NCBI GenBank assembly: GCA_035943935.1
Contig: DASZBR010000018.1
Location: 1-29,829, forward strand
Direction of reading: 5' to 3'
DNA from: DASZBR01 sp035943935
GTDB lineage: Bacteria > Pseudomonadota > Gammaproteobacteria > DASZBR01
Length of the DNA: 29,829 nucleotides
Position numbers and translations under genes: made by a program. Shown here piece after piece: positions 1 to 7,528 of the stretch (the first letter of the stretch is position 1; every line of letters starts with the position of its first letter). The notes beneath the pieces were generated by a model. The model was not told the DNA's origin. It saw nothing but the letters and a program-made list of their open reading frames with translations, and did no database searches.

Positions 1-1
1 A

Positions 2-139
2 ATGGTAATGCCTGGCGATAATACGAAGATGGTAGTGAAGTTGATAGTGCCGATAGCGATGGAAGAAGGTTTACGCTTTGCGGTAAGAGAAGGTGGACGC
101 ACTGTAGGTGCGGGTGTTGTTACTAAAATACTTGAGTAA
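2..139 (+). CDS. tuf: Elongation factor Tu, 3' end (partial)
   Basis: The last 45 codons of an EF-Tu gene; the 5' part lies outside the window. EF-Tu is the GTPase that delivers aminoacyl-tRNA to the ribosomal A site. The visible part is the end of beta-barrel domain 3, with the motifs MVMPGDN, EEGLRFAVREGGRTVG and the terminal GAGVVTKIL-E. The stop codon TAA is at 137-139 and rpsJ starts 6 bases later, which is the usual str-to-S10 junction in gammaproteobacteria. No promoter or S10-type leader separates the two, so the L4-regulated leader known from E. coli is not present at this junction. Confidence 0.95.
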   Translation: MVMPGDNTKMVVKLIVPIAMEEGLRFAVREGGRTVGAGVVTKILE

Positions 140-145
140 AAAATC

Positions 146-457
146 ATGGCACAAAAGATTAGGATATATTTAAAAGCATTTGATCATCGTTTAATTGATC
201 AGTCTGCGCGAGAAATTGTTGAAACCGCAAAACGAACAGGGGCGCATATTAATGGTCCCATTCCATTGCCGACAAAAATTGAGCGCATGACGTTACTCGT
301 TTCTCCACACGTGGATAAAAATGCGCGTGATCAATTTGAGATCAGAACACACAAAAGATTGATTGTTATTTTGGCAACCGATAAAACGGTTGACGCGTTG
401 ATGCGTTTAGATTTATCTGCCGGGGTTGACGTTGAGATTAGTTTAGAGAACCAATAG
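146..457 (+). CDS. rpsJ: 30S ribosomal protein S10
   Basis: S10 of 103 residues, the same length as the E. coli protein. It is a component of the 30S head and, as known for the family, pairs with NusB in transcription antitermination. The N-terminal strand IRIYLKAFDHRLID and the loop region GPIPLPTKIERMT are diagnostic. The central stretch around THKRLIVI is also typical. The start is the first ATG after tuf, with only a weak GAG-type ribosome binding site overlapping the tuf stop, so translational coupling to tuf is likely. Confidence 0.98.
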   Translation: MAQKIRIYLKAFDHRLIDQSAREIVETAKRTGAHINGPIPLPTKIERMTLLVSPHVDKNARDQFEIRTHKRLIVILATDKTVDALMRLDLSAGVDVEISLENQ

Positions 458-479
458 ATTTAGTTGAGTGGGGATATCC

Positions 480-1118
480 ATGGTACCGGGTTTAGTAGGA
501 CAAAAAGTAGGAATGACAAGAGTGTTTACCGATAAAGGCGATTCTATTGCTGTGTCGGTGATTGAGGTTATCCCAAATCGTATTACGCAAGTGAAAAATA
601 TTGAAACAGATGGTTACAAGGCAATTCAAGTAACGACTGGAAAGAAAAAAGCTTCGCGTTTATCTAAGCCAATGATTGGACATTATGCAAAAGCCAATGT
701 TGAGCCTGGTATAGGTTTGTGGGAATTTCGTGTAAATTCGCTTGATGATTTTAAGGTGGGCAATGAGCTTACTGTGAAATTGTTTGAGACCATTTCGTTG
801 GTTGACGTTGTGGGTGTTTCGAAAGGTAAAGGATTTGCCGGTGTTATTAAGCGCCATAATTTTTCGACACAAGATGCCTCGCATGGTAACTCACTGTCTC
901 ACCGAGTGGGTGGATCAATTGGACAGCGTCAGTCACCAGGTAAAGTTTTCAAGGGTAAAAAAATGGCTGGGCAAATGGGAAATAAACAAATTACTGTGCC
1001 AAATCTTGATGTTGTGAAAATCGATGCCGAAAAGGGATTGATCTTAATTTCAGGTGGTGTACCAGGAGCTCCAGGATCATATGTTGTGATTTATCCTGCT
1101 AAAGGAGAGAAAGAATAA
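480..1118 (+). CDS. rplC: 50S ribosomal protein L3
   Basis: L3 of 212 residues (E. coli 209), a 23S rRNA-binding protein needed early in 50S assembly. The N-terminus GLVGQKVGMTRVF is canonical. The loop near residues 146-164 keeps GSIGQRQSPG and KVFKGKKMAG, where one glutamine is the methylation target in E. coli. I chose ATG 480 over an in-frame GTG at 468. The GTGGGG at 468-473 sits 6 bases before 480 as a ribosome binding site, the upstream GTG has no such site, and the shorter form matches L3 N-termini. It overlaps rplD by one base. Confidence 0.97.
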   Translation: MVPGLVGQKVGMTRVFTDKGDSIAVSVIEVIPNRITQVKNIETDGYKAIQVTTGKKKASRLSKPMIGHYAKANVEPGIGLWEFRVNSLDDFKVGNELTVKLFETISLVDVVGVSKGKGFAGVIKRHNFSTQDASHGNSLSHRVGGSIGQRQSPGKVFKGKKMAGQMGNKQITVPNLDVVKIDAEKGLILISGGVPGAPGSYVVIYPAKGEKE

Positions 1119-1723
1119 TGGTTAAGAAATTTGATATTAAATCACTGGATCTTTCTGCGGATGTTTTTGATAAACCATATAATGAAGCTTTAATTCATCA
1201 AGTAGTTACTGCTCGATTGGCAGGGTTACGCGCGGGAACGCATCAGCAAAAAACACGTGCTGAAGTGAGCGGTGGTGGTGCTAAACCTTGGAACCAAAAA
1301 GGTTCGGGGCGTGCGCGTGCGGGTACAACAAGAGGCCCATTATGGCGTCACGGGGGGGTAACATTTGCTGCTCGCCCAGGGGATTACAGCCAAAAAATCA
1401 ACAAAAAAATGTACAGGGGTGCGCTTTGCTCTATTTTGTCACAGCTGATTCGTGATGAACGTTTACTTGCTGTCGAGGAAATTAAATTAACTCAATCAAA
1501 AACAAAAGAATTAGTGAGTTTTTTAGCGAAATTGAAAGCTGAGAAACCTTTGATTATTGTTGATGAAATTGATGAAAAGCTTGTTTTGGCCTCACGAAAT
1601 TTGTTGCATACAGAAGTCATTTCTGTGAGAGGTATTGATCCAGTATTTCTTTTAAGACATGAGAATGTTGTGATCACAAAGCAAGCGCTGGTGAAATTGA
1701 ATGAGGCGTTACAACATGGCTAA
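1118..1723 (+). CDS. rplD: 50S ribosomal protein L4
   Basis: L4 of 201 residues, the same length as in E. coli. Its long arm lines the peptide exit tunnel. The arm is visible around residues 42-95, rich in Arg/Gly/Lys, with GGGAKPWNQKGSGRARAG and GPLWRHGGVTF. In E. coli L4 also represses the S10 operon through a leader upstream of rpsJ. That leader is not present here because tuf abuts rpsJ, so this control is probably missing or located elsewhere. The start overlaps the rplC stop as TAATG, and the end overlaps rplW by 8 bases. Confidence 0.98.
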   Translation: MVKKFDIKSLDLSADVFDKPYNEALIHQVVTARLAGLRAGTHQQKTRAEVSGGGAKPWNQKGSGRARAGTTRGPLWRHGGVTFAARPGDYSQKINKKMYRGALCSILSQLIRDERLLAVEEIKLTQSKTKELVSFLAKLKAEKPLIIVDEIDEKLVLASRNLLHTEVISVRGIDPVFLLRHENVVITKQALVKLNEALQHG

Positions 1724-2018
1724 ACATATTATTAAGGTTCTTGTGGCCCCGCATGTTACTGAAAAAGCTACGATGTTGTCGGCAAAAAATCAGTATGTAT
1801 TCAAAATTCACAAGACGGCAAATAAAGCACAAGTAAAAGCTGCTGTTGAGAAAGAATTTAATGTAAAAGTTGCTGCAGTGCGCACAGTTAATACACTCGG
1901 AAAAGAACGGAAATCAGGTGCGATCACTGGTAGACGAAGCGATTGGAAAAAAGCGTACATTTCACTTATGGATGGTTTCGCTATTACTTTACCTGAACCT
2001 GAAACAGTCAAGGATTAA
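1716..2018 (+). CDS. rplW: 50S ribosomal protein L23
   Basis: L23 of 100 residues, identical in length to E. coli L23. It sits at the tunnel exit, where it docks trigger factor and SRP. Recognisable segments are VLVAPHVTEKATM near the N-terminus, YVFKIHKTANKAQVKAAVE, and the RNA-binding loop with GRRSDWKKAYI. The start at ATG 1716 lies inside the last codons of rplD and has GAGG 9 bases upstream. A further upstream ATG at 1701 in the same frame would add five residues that L23 does not normally have. Confidence 0.97.
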   Translation: MAKHIIKVLVAPHVTEKATMLSAKNQYVFKIHKTANKAQVKAAVEKEFNVKVAAVRTVNTLGKERKSGAITGRRSDWKKAYISLMDGFAITLPEPETVKD

Positions 2019-2024
2019 TGCATC

Positions 2025-2852
2025 ATGCCAATTAAGAAATCTAAACCAACGTCTCCCGGAAAACGGTTTCGTGAAACAACGACTCGCGAGCATCTTCATA
2101 AGAAAGGACCGGAGAAATCACTGGTTGCTGGTGCAACGAAGCGTAAAGGTGGACGAAACAATACGGGTCGTATTACCACGCGACATCAGGGTGGTGGCCA
2201 TAAACGTCAATTCCGTGTAATAGACTTTGTTCGAAATAAAGACAGCATTGTTTCAAAAGTTGAGCGTATTGAATATGATCCAAATCGTTCAGCAAATATT
2301 GCATTATTATTGTACGCAGATGGTGAAAGAAGGTATATTGTCGCCCCTTTAGGATTGAAGGTGGGTGATGAAGTTTCTTCAGGCCCTGAAGCAGCAATTA
2401 AGGCGGGTAATTCATTACCTTTACGTCTTATCCCTGTCGGAACAAATATTCATTGTATCGAATTAAAGCAAGGCAAGGGTGGTCAACTTGCTCGCTCAGC
2501 GGGATCTTCTGCTCAGTTGATTGCGAAAGAAGGCAAATACGCGTTGATTAAGTTGAAGTCCGGCGAATCGCGTAACGTTAATTTGGATTGTCGCGCATCG
2601 ATTGGTGAAGTAGGCAATGCAGAACATAATTTACGTTCAATTGGTAAGGCGGGAGCTAAGCGTTGGTTGGGTATTCGTCCTACTGTACGTGGTGTGGCAA
2701 TGAATCCGGTAGATCACCCTCACGGAGGTGGTGAAGGTAAAACATCTGGTGGTCGTCATCCAGTAACACCTTGGGGTGTTTCTACGAAAGGGTACAAAAC
2801 GCGTAAAAATAAACGTACAGCGGTATTTATTATTAAAGATAGAAGGGGTTAA
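2025..2852 (+). CDS. rplB: 50S ribosomal protein L2
   Basis: L2 of 275 residues (E. coli 273), a conserved 23S-binding protein next to the peptidyl transferase centre and involved in subunit association. The sequence has the KSKPTSPGKRF start, GRITTRHQGGGHKRQ, and the C-terminal loop MNPVDHPHGGGEGKTSGG with the conserved histidine. It follows rplW by 6 bases and precedes rpsS by 2. Nothing unusual was seen. Confidence 0.98.
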   Translation: MPIKKSKPTSPGKRFRETTTREHLHKKGPEKSLVAGATKRKGGRNNTGRITTRHQGGGHKRQFRVIDFVRNKDSIVSKVERIEYDPNRSANIALLLYADGERRYIVAPLGLKVGDEVSSGPEAAIKAGNSLPLRLIPVGTNIHCIELKQGKGGQLARSAGSSAQLIAKEGKYALIKLKSGESRNVNLDCRASIGEVGNAEHNLRSIGKAGAKRWLGIRPTVRGVAMNPVDHPHGGGEGKTSGGRHPVTPWGVSTKGYKTRKNKRTAVFIIKDRRG

Positions 2853-2854
2853 TT

Positions 2855-3160
2855 GTGGCACGCTCTGTCAAGAAGGGACCATTTGTTGATTTTAAATTGC
2901 TCAAGAAGGCGGAAATCGCTGTCTCTGCAAAAGATAAAAAACCAATAAAAACATGGTCAAGATCTTCTGTTGTGGTACCTGAGTTTGTGGGGTTGACCAT
3001 TGCGGTTCATAACGGAAAAGCACATGTGCCAATTTTCGTTTCTGAAAACATGATTGGTCACAAGTTGGGTGAATTTGCGCCAACCCGAATTTTTAAGAGT
3101 CACTCTGCCGCTGATAAAAAAGCAGCAGCTGCGGCTGAAGCTGATAAATCTAAATCATAG
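2855..3160 (+). CDS. rpsS: 30S ribosomal protein S19, with C-terminal tail
   Basis: S19 of the 30S head, which forms a heterodimer with S13 and contacts A-site tRNA. The start is GTG at 2855 with AAGGGG upstream, giving the canonical RSVKKGPFVDFKLL. The core runs through KTWSRSSVVVPEFVGLTIAV to GHKLGEFAPTR. The protein has 101 residues against about 92 in E. coli. The extra is a low-complexity Ala/Lys tail (residues about 87-101, ADKKAAAAAEADKSKS). The stop TAG overlaps a GTG at 3160, but the next gene probably starts at 3175. Confidence 0.97.
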   Translation: MARSVKKGPFVDFKLLKKAEIAVSAKDKKPIKTWSRSSVVVPEFVGLTIAVHNGKAHVPIFVSENMIGHKLGEFAPTRIFKSHSAADKKAAAAAEADKSKS

Positions 3161-3174
3161 TGAGTGAAGCGAAG

Positions 3175-3522
3175 ATGGAAAGTATTGCTATATTAAACAA
3201 CGTGAGAATTTCGCCGCTGAAAGCGAGGTTGGTTGCGGATAAAATTCGCGGATTGCCAGTAGATCGCGCATTGAATATATTGAATTACATGCCGTTAAAA
3301 GCGAGCGGACTGATTAAAAAATTATTAGAATCGGCTATTGCAAATGCAGAGCATAATCATGGCGCTGATATTGATACGCTTAAAGTGGCTACTGTTTATG
3401 TTGATGAAGCAGGCGCCTATAAGCGTATGATGGCAAGAGCTAAAGGTCGTGGTAATCGTATTTTAAAACGCCTGTCACATATTACTATTAAGCTCGCAGA
3501 AATTTCTCAAAAGGAAGATTAA
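3175..3522 (+). CDS. rplV: 50S ribosomal protein L22
   Basis: L22 of 115 residues (E. coli 110); its beta-hairpin reaches the exit-tunnel constriction. Diagnostic segments are PLKARLVADKIRG near the N-terminus, LLESAIANAEHNHGAD in the middle, and the hairpin RMMARAKGRGNRI near residues 87-99. I chose ATG 3175 because MESIA aligns with the MET/MEV starts of gammaproteobacterial L22. An in-frame GTG at 3160 would overlap the rpsS stop and add five residues (MSEAK), and cannot be excluded. Neither start has a strong ribosome binding site. Confidence 0.95.
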   Translation: MESIAILNNVRISPLKARLVADKIRGLPVDRALNILNYMPLKASGLIKKLLESAIANAEHNHGADIDTLKVATVYVDEAGAYKRMMARAKGRGNRILKRLSHITIKLAEISQKED

Positions 3523-3523
3523 G

Positions 3524-4192
3524 ATGGGTCAAAAAGTCAGTCCAATTGCATTTAGAGTCGGCGTTATTCGAGAGTCAGATTCTATATGGTATATGGATAG
3601 TAAAAAATATCCTGAAATGTTACTTGCCGATTTTCGGGTGCGTGAATTTTTAAAAAAATCATTAGCCCATGCGGGAGTTGCGAAAATTGTTATTCTTCGT
3701 CCGACCAGCAATAAAATTACGGTAAAAGTATTTGTTGCGCGCCCAGGAATAGTATTAGGAAAAAAAGGCGAGGAAGTTGAAAGATTGAAGGGTGTTTTGA
3801 GCCAAATGCTAGGCGGTGTTTCTGTTCATATCGTGATAGAAGAAGTCAAAAAGCCAGATACGGATGCAAAATTGGTTTCTGAAAGTATTGCGCAACAATT
3901 AGAAAAACGCGCTATGTTTCGACGTGCGATGAAAAAAGCAATGTCGTCTGCTCTACGCCAGGGTGCAAAAGGAATCAAGGTCTGTGTTGCGGGTCGTTTA
4001 GGCGGCGCTGAAATTGCGCGTACTGAATGGATGCGTGAAGGGCGTGTGCCTTTGCATACATTAAGAGCTGACATTGATTATGGTTTTTCTGAAGCGAAAA
4101 CAACAGCTGGAATCATTGGTGTGAAAGTGTGGATTTATAAAGGTGACGTTTCTGCAAAGCGTGATGCGTCCGATGCAGCTGAGCAGAAGTAG
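3524..4192 (+). CDS. rpsC: 30S ribosomal protein S3
   Basis: S3 of 222 residues (E. coli 233), at the mRNA entry side of the 30S subunit with helicase-linked residues. The N-terminus GQKVSPIAFRVGVIR is canonical. The type II KH domain carries the GKKGEEVE loop near residues 78-85. The C-terminal domain has GAKGIKVCVAGRLGGAEIAR followed by the EGRVPLHTLRADIDYG segment. The C-terminal tail is shorter than in E. coli. It starts one base after the rplV stop. Confidence 0.97.
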   Translation: MGQKVSPIAFRVGVIRESDSIWYMDSKKYPEMLLADFRVREFLKKSLAHAGVAKIVILRPTSNKITVKVFVARPGIVLGKKGEEVERLKGVLSQMLGGVSVHIVIEEVKKPDTDAKLVSESIAQQLEKRAMFRRAMKKAMSSALRQGAKGIKVCVAGRLGGAEIARTEWMREGRVPLHTLRADIDYGFSEAKTTAGIIGVKVWIYKGDVSAKRDASDAAEQK

Positions 4193-4210
4193 AGGGTAGG
4201 AGAGTTATAC

Positions 4211-4624
4211 ATGTTACAACCAAAACGAACAAAATTTCGAAAAACCATGAAGGGACGCAATCGTGGTCTGGCTTTTGCTGGATCAAAAGTGAGTCACGGT
4301 GAATTTGGTCTGAAGGCAACCGATTGGGCTCAAATAACTGCGCGACAAATCGAAGCAGCACGAAAAGTGTTGACGCGCTATGTGAAACGTGGCGGAAAAC
4401 TTTGGATTAAAATTTTTCCTGATAAACCAATGACGAAAAAACCTTTAGAAGTACGTCAAGGTAAAGGTAAAGGTAGTGTAGAATACTGGGTTGCTCAAAT
4501 TCAGCCAGGTCGTGTTTTGTTTGAGTTAGAGGGTGTGTCGAGACAAGAAGCGGTAGAAGCCTTTCGTTTAGCGGCAGCAAAGCTTTCGGTTTCAACGATT
4601 TTTGCACAACGTGAGGTGCTATAG
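4211..4624 (+). CDS. rplP: 50S ribosomal protein L16
   Basis: L16 of 137 residues (E. coli 136), near the A and P sites of the 50S subunit. The start LQPKRTKFRKTMKGRNRG and the segments GLKATDWAQITARQIEAAR and PLEVRQGKGKGSVEYW are canonical, and the C-terminus FRLAAAKLSVSTIF is complete. In related bacteria rpmC and rpsQ follow directly. Here the stop TAG (4622-4624) overlaps the GTG start of rplN by one base, so both of those genes are missing from the locus. Confidence 0.98.
   Translation: MLQPKRTKFRKTMKGRNRGLAFAGSKVSHGEFGLKATDWAQITARQIEAARKVLTRYVKRGGKLWIKIFPDKPMTKKPLEVRQGKGKGSVEYWVAQIQPGRVLFELEGVSRQEAVEAFRLAAAKLSVSTIFAQREVL
4613..4618 (+). promoter_or_regulatory. rplN ribosome binding site inside the rplP 3' end
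   Basis: GAGGTG lies 5 bases before the GTG start of rplN and within the last rplP codons. A well-placed site at this exact junction shows that rplN is translated by coupling to rplP. It argues that the rplP-rplN join is a settled arrangement and not a sequencing artefact. Confidence 0.75.
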
Positions 4625-4992
4625 TGATTCAAACGCAATCGTATTTAAAGGTAGCAGATAACAGCGGTGCGAGAGATGTTATGTGCATCAAGGTGTTGGG
4701 CGGCTCTAAGCGTCGGTATGCTGGTGTTGGTGATCTGATTAAAGTTAGTATAAAAGATGCTATTCCTAATGGAAAAGTTAAGAAAGGTGACGTGTATTTA
4801 GCCGTTGTTGTTAGGACTGCCAAAGGTGTTCGTCGTAGCGATGGTTCGTTGATTCGTTTTGATACTAACGCGGTTGTTTTATTAAATGCGCAGAATCAAC
4901 CTATTGGGACACGTATTTTTGGACCCGTAACAAGAGAATTACGCGGTGAAATGTTCGCTAAAATTATTTCTCTTGCAGAAGAGGTTTTATAG
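4624..4992 (+). CDS. rplN: 50S ribosomal protein L14
   Basis: L14 of 122 residues (E. coli 123), at the 50S subunit interface and partner of L19 and ribosome silencing factor RsfS. The sequence is canonical: IQTQSYLKVADNSGAR, then KVLGGSKRRYAGVGD, VKKGDVYLAVVVRTAKGVRR, and TRIFGPVTRELR near the C-terminus. It begins with GTG overlapping the rplP stop. This is normally the first gene of the spc segment, behind rpsQ; here it directly follows rplP. Confidence 0.98.
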   Translation: MIQTQSYLKVADNSGARDVMCIKVLGGSKRRYAGVGDLIKVSIKDAIPNGKVKKGDVYLAVVVRTAKGVRRSDGSLIRFDTNAVVLLNAQNQPIGTRIFGPVTRELRGEMFAKIISLAEEVL

Positions 4993-4994
4993 TT

Positions 4995-5315
4995 ATGCGT
5001 AAAATTAAAAAAGGTGATACCGTCATCGTCATTACTGGTAAAAGCAAAGGAAAAACGGGCAAAGTATTGTCTATTCTTCCTGAGCTTAATAAAGCGTTGG
5101 TCGAAGGCGTTAATATGGTGAAACGAGCAACCAAGCCTAATCCTCGTGCGAATAAACCGGGTGGAATTATTGAAAAAGAAGCAAAAATAAATTTATCCAA
5201 TATTGCTATTTATAATCCGATTAAGCAAAAAGCAGATAAAGTGAAAATTAAATTTTTAAATGATGGAAAAAAAGTTCGTCATTTCAAATCCGATGATGAA
5301 CTGATTGATATTTAA
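4995..5315 (+). CDS. rplX: 50S ribosomal protein L24
   Basis: L24 of 106 residues (E. coli 104), an assembly initiator protein near the tunnel exit. The KOW motif is visible at residues about 3-30 (KIKKGDTVIVITGKSKGKTG). It is followed by VEGVNMVKRATKPN and the GGIIEKEAKINLSNIAIYNP segment. It starts two bases after rplN. Confidence 0.97.
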   Translation: MRKIKKGDTVIVITGKSKGKTGKVLSILPELNKALVEGVNMVKRATKPNPRANKPGGIIEKEAKINLSNIAIYNPIKQKADKVKIKFLNDGKKVRHFKSDDELIDI

Positions 5316-5328
5316 GACAGGTAAAACC

Positions 5329-5871
5329 ATGGCAAATTTAGAACACCATTACAAAACGAATGTGACGAAAGCTTTAGCGAAGGAATTTGGGTATTCCTCT
5401 GCGATGGAAGTGCCGCGTTTCGTTAAAATTACGTTAAACATGGGTGTGGGTGAGGCTGTTGCGGATAAAAAAATATTGACCGCTGCTATTTCGGATTTAA
5501 CAAAAATCACGGGCCAGAAGCCACTAACAACGCATGCACGAAAATCTATTTCAACATTTAAAATTCGTGAAGGTTGGCCCATCGGTTGTAAAGTTACATT
5601 ACGCCGTAAGCGTATGTATGATTTTTTAGAAAAATTGATTGCGGTTGTTATCCCGCGTATTCGAGATTTTCGTGGATTATCGAAAAGATCATTTGATGGT
5701 CGAGGAAATTATTCTTTTGGCTTGAAGGAACAGATTGTATTTCCAGAAGTTAATTATGATGAAGTTGATGCGTTACGTGGTTTGGATATTACTATTACAA
5801 CCACAGCAAAATCAGACAAAGAAGCTTATGCGCTTTTAAAAGCGTTGCAGTTTCCGTTTAGAGAAGATTGA
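5329..5871 (+). CDS. rplE: 50S ribosomal protein L5
   Basis: L5 of 180 residues (E. coli 179), part of the 5S rRNP and a contact with P-site tRNA. Recognisable parts are VPRFVKITLNMGVGEAV near residues 27-43, SISTFKIREGWPIGCKVTLR, the IPRIRDFRGLS segment, and EVNYDEVDALRGLDITI. The start at ATG 5329 has an AGG-containing site a few bases upstream. A TTG at 5305 in frame overlaps rplX and adds residues atypical of L5, so it was not used. Confidence 0.97.
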   Translation: MANLEHHYKTNVTKALAKEFGYSSAMEVPRFVKITLNMGVGEAVADKKILTAAISDLTKITGQKPLTTHARKSISTFKIREGWPIGCKVTLRRKRMYDFLEKLIAVVIPRIRDFRGLSKRSFDGRGNYSFGLKEQIVFPEVNYDEVDALRGLDITITTTAKSDKEAYALLKALQFPFRED

Positions 5872-5879
5872 GGAATTTT

Positions 5880-6185
5880 ATGGCAAAACGCTCGGTGGTA
5901 GTCCGCAATGAAAAAAGAAAAACAATAGTCAATAAGCATTGGAAAAAACGTCAGGAATTGAAGGTGGCAGCGATAAATCCAAAGCTGTCTCTCAAGAAGC
6001 GACAAGAAGCGCAACGAAAATTGGCAGAATTGCCGCGTGACTCTAATCCAATTCGTTTGCGTAATCGTTGTGCATTGACGGGTCGTCCCCGTGGTGTGTA
6101 TAAGAAATTTGGTATTTGTCGACACATGATTCGCTTACTTGCGTCTCGGGGACAAATTCCTGGGCTTTTGATGTCAAGTTGGTAA
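5880..6185 (+). CDS. rpsN: 30S ribosomal protein S14 (zinc-independent form)
   Basis: S14 of 101 residues, the same length as in E. coli; it sits in the 30S head near S3 and S10. This is the long form without the CxxC zinc ribbon; the two cysteines (in NRCALTG and GICRH) are not arranged as a CxxC...CxxC pair. The C-terminus GRPRGVYKKFGICRHM and GQIPGLLMSSW is canonical. The start at ATG 5880 has GAGG 6 bases upstream, at the rplE stop. Confidence 0.98.
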   Translation: MAKRSVVVRNEKRKTIVNKHWKKRQELKVAAINPKLSLKKRQEAQRKLAELPRDSNPIRLRNRCALTGRPRGVYKKFGICRHMIRLLASRGQIPGLLMSSW

Positions 6186-6207
6186 AACAGAGGGTGGAAT
6201 CAGGGTT

Positions 6208-6600
6208 ATGATAAACGATACATTGTCAGACATGTTGGTTAGAATTAAAAATGCGCAGACTATGGGGAAAAAACAAGTGGATGTCGTTGACTCCAAATTG
6301 AATCGTAGTGTGTGTGATGTATTGGTCGACGAAGGATTTGTGGAATCTTATGATGCGATCAAAGTCGAAGAGAAGCCTTTTTTGAAGATAAACTTAAAGT
6401 ATTATATGAATAAACCTGTTATTCAAATGCTTAAGCGTGTCAGTAAATCCAGTCTTCGTGTATATAAAAAATGCCGTGATGTCCCAAAAATTATCGATGG
6501 TTTTGGTGTGATGGTAATGTCTACTCCTAAGGGTGTGATGTCACATCTGAAGGCAAGAGAAGCGAATTTAGGCGGCGAAGCCTTATTTATTATTAACTAA
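6208..6600 (+). CDS. rpsH: 30S ribosomal protein S8
   Basis: S8 of 130 residues, the same as E. coli; a primary 16S rRNA-binding protein and, in E. coli, the repressor of the spc operon. The start INDTLSDMLVRIKNAQ is canonical. The C-terminal RNA-binding part is FGVMVMSTPKGVMSHLKAR followed by NLGGEALFII. In E. coli S8 binds an mRNA target near rplE; no attempt was made to fold that region here. Confidence 0.98.
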   Translation: MINDTLSDMLVRIKNAQTMGKKQVDVVDSKLNRSVCDVLVDEGFVESYDAIKVEEKPFLKINLKYYMNKPVIQMLKRVSKSSLRVYKKCRDVPKIIDGFGVMVMSTPKGVMSHLKAREANLGGEALFIIN

Positions 6601-6616
6601 TTTTAGGTAAATTGTT

Positions 6617-7144
6617 ATGTCAAGACTTGCAAATAAGCCGTTAATACTTCCTAAAGGAGTAACGCTTCAATCGCATGCGGATTTCGTGGAAGTAAAAGGC
6701 CCTAAGAAAACAGTGAAAATTCGCCTTCACGAGGGTATTACAATCGCGGCCGAAAATAGTAATATTTTTGTGAAATGTGAAAAGGGTGATCAAAAAGTAC
6801 TGTTAGGCACCGTATGGGCAAACTTGCGTAATACGCTTGTTGGAGTGAGTGAAGGGTTTAAACTGCACTTGGTTTTGGTTGGTGTGGGGTATCGCGTTCA
6901 AATACAAGGTCATAAATTGAATTTGACGTTGGGTTTCTCTCACCCCGTTGTTTATGAATTGCCTAAGGAAGTTACTGCAGAATCCCCCAGCCAAACAGAA
7001 ATTGTGTTATCTTCGCATGATAATCAGTTGTTAGGCCAAGTTGCCGCTGAAATACGTTTGTATCGTATGCCGGAATGTTATAAAGGCAAGGGAATTAAAT
7101 TCATGGGTGAAGTGATTCACTTGAAAGAAGTGAAGAAAAAGTAA
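6617..7144 (+). CDS. rplF: 50S ribosomal protein L6
   Basis: L6 of 175 residues (E. coli 177), near the sarcin-ricin loop at the factor-binding site. It has the two duplicated L6 domains: the first ends around GTVWANLRNTLVGVSEGF, and the second contains LVLVGVGYRVQIQGHKLNL and GFSHPVVYELP. The C-terminus has the conserved YRMPECYKGKGIKF, where the family usually has RxPEPYKGKGI, so one conserved Pro is Cys here. Confidence 0.97.
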   Translation: MSRLANKPLILPKGVTLQSHADFVEVKGPKKTVKIRLHEGITIAAENSNIFVKCEKGDQKVLLGTVWANLRNTLVGVSEGFKLHLVLVGVGYRVQIQGHKLNLTLGFSHPVVYELPKEVTAESPSQTEIVLSSHDNQLLGQVAAEIRLYRMPECYKGKGIKFMGEVIHLKEVKKK

Positions 7145-7156
7145 GGTGAGAGATTT

Positions 7157-7516
7157 ATGAAAAAAGAGGCAAGTGGTCGTCTCCGTCGAGCAAAAAAGAC
7201 GAGACATAAATTAAAAGTGCTGGATGTGCCGAGACTTTCTGTGCATCTCAGTTCTCAGCATATTTATGCACAAGTACTGACATCTGATGGTAGCAAAGTG
7301 CTTGCCGTTGCTTCGACGCTGGATAAAGAAGTTAAAGCGGCGTTGGATAAGCAAGCGGCGAATGTAAAATCTGCAGGTGTTGTTGGGCGGATTGTTGCTA
7401 AACGCGCTGTTGCAGCGGGTGTTTCAAAAGTTGGCTTTGATCGTTCTGGGTTTAAGTATCATGGTCGTGTGAAAGCTTTGGCTGATGCAGCCAGAGAAAA
7501 TGGTTTGATTTTCTAA
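7157..7516 (+). CDS. rplR: 50S ribosomal protein L18
   Basis: L18 of 119 residues (E. coli 117), which brings 5S rRNA into the 50S subunit with L5. The basic N-terminus RLRRAKKTRHKLK, the strand PRLSVHLSSQHIYAQV, and the C-terminal FDRSGFKYHGRVKALADAAR are canonical. It sits between rplF and rpsE with gaps of 12 bases on both sides. Confidence 0.97.
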   Translation: MKKEASGRLRRAKKTRHKLKVLDVPRLSVHLSSQHIYAQVLTSDGSKVLAVASTLDKEVKAALDKQAANVKSAGVVGRIVAKRAVAAGVSKVGFDRSGFKYHGRVKALADAARENGLIF

Positions 7517-7528
7517 GGATTTACCGTA

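Noticed and set aside
468..479. GTG at 468 as the start of rplC
   Set aside because: It has no ribosome binding site, and its own bases form the site for ATG 480, which gives the normal L3 N-terminus.
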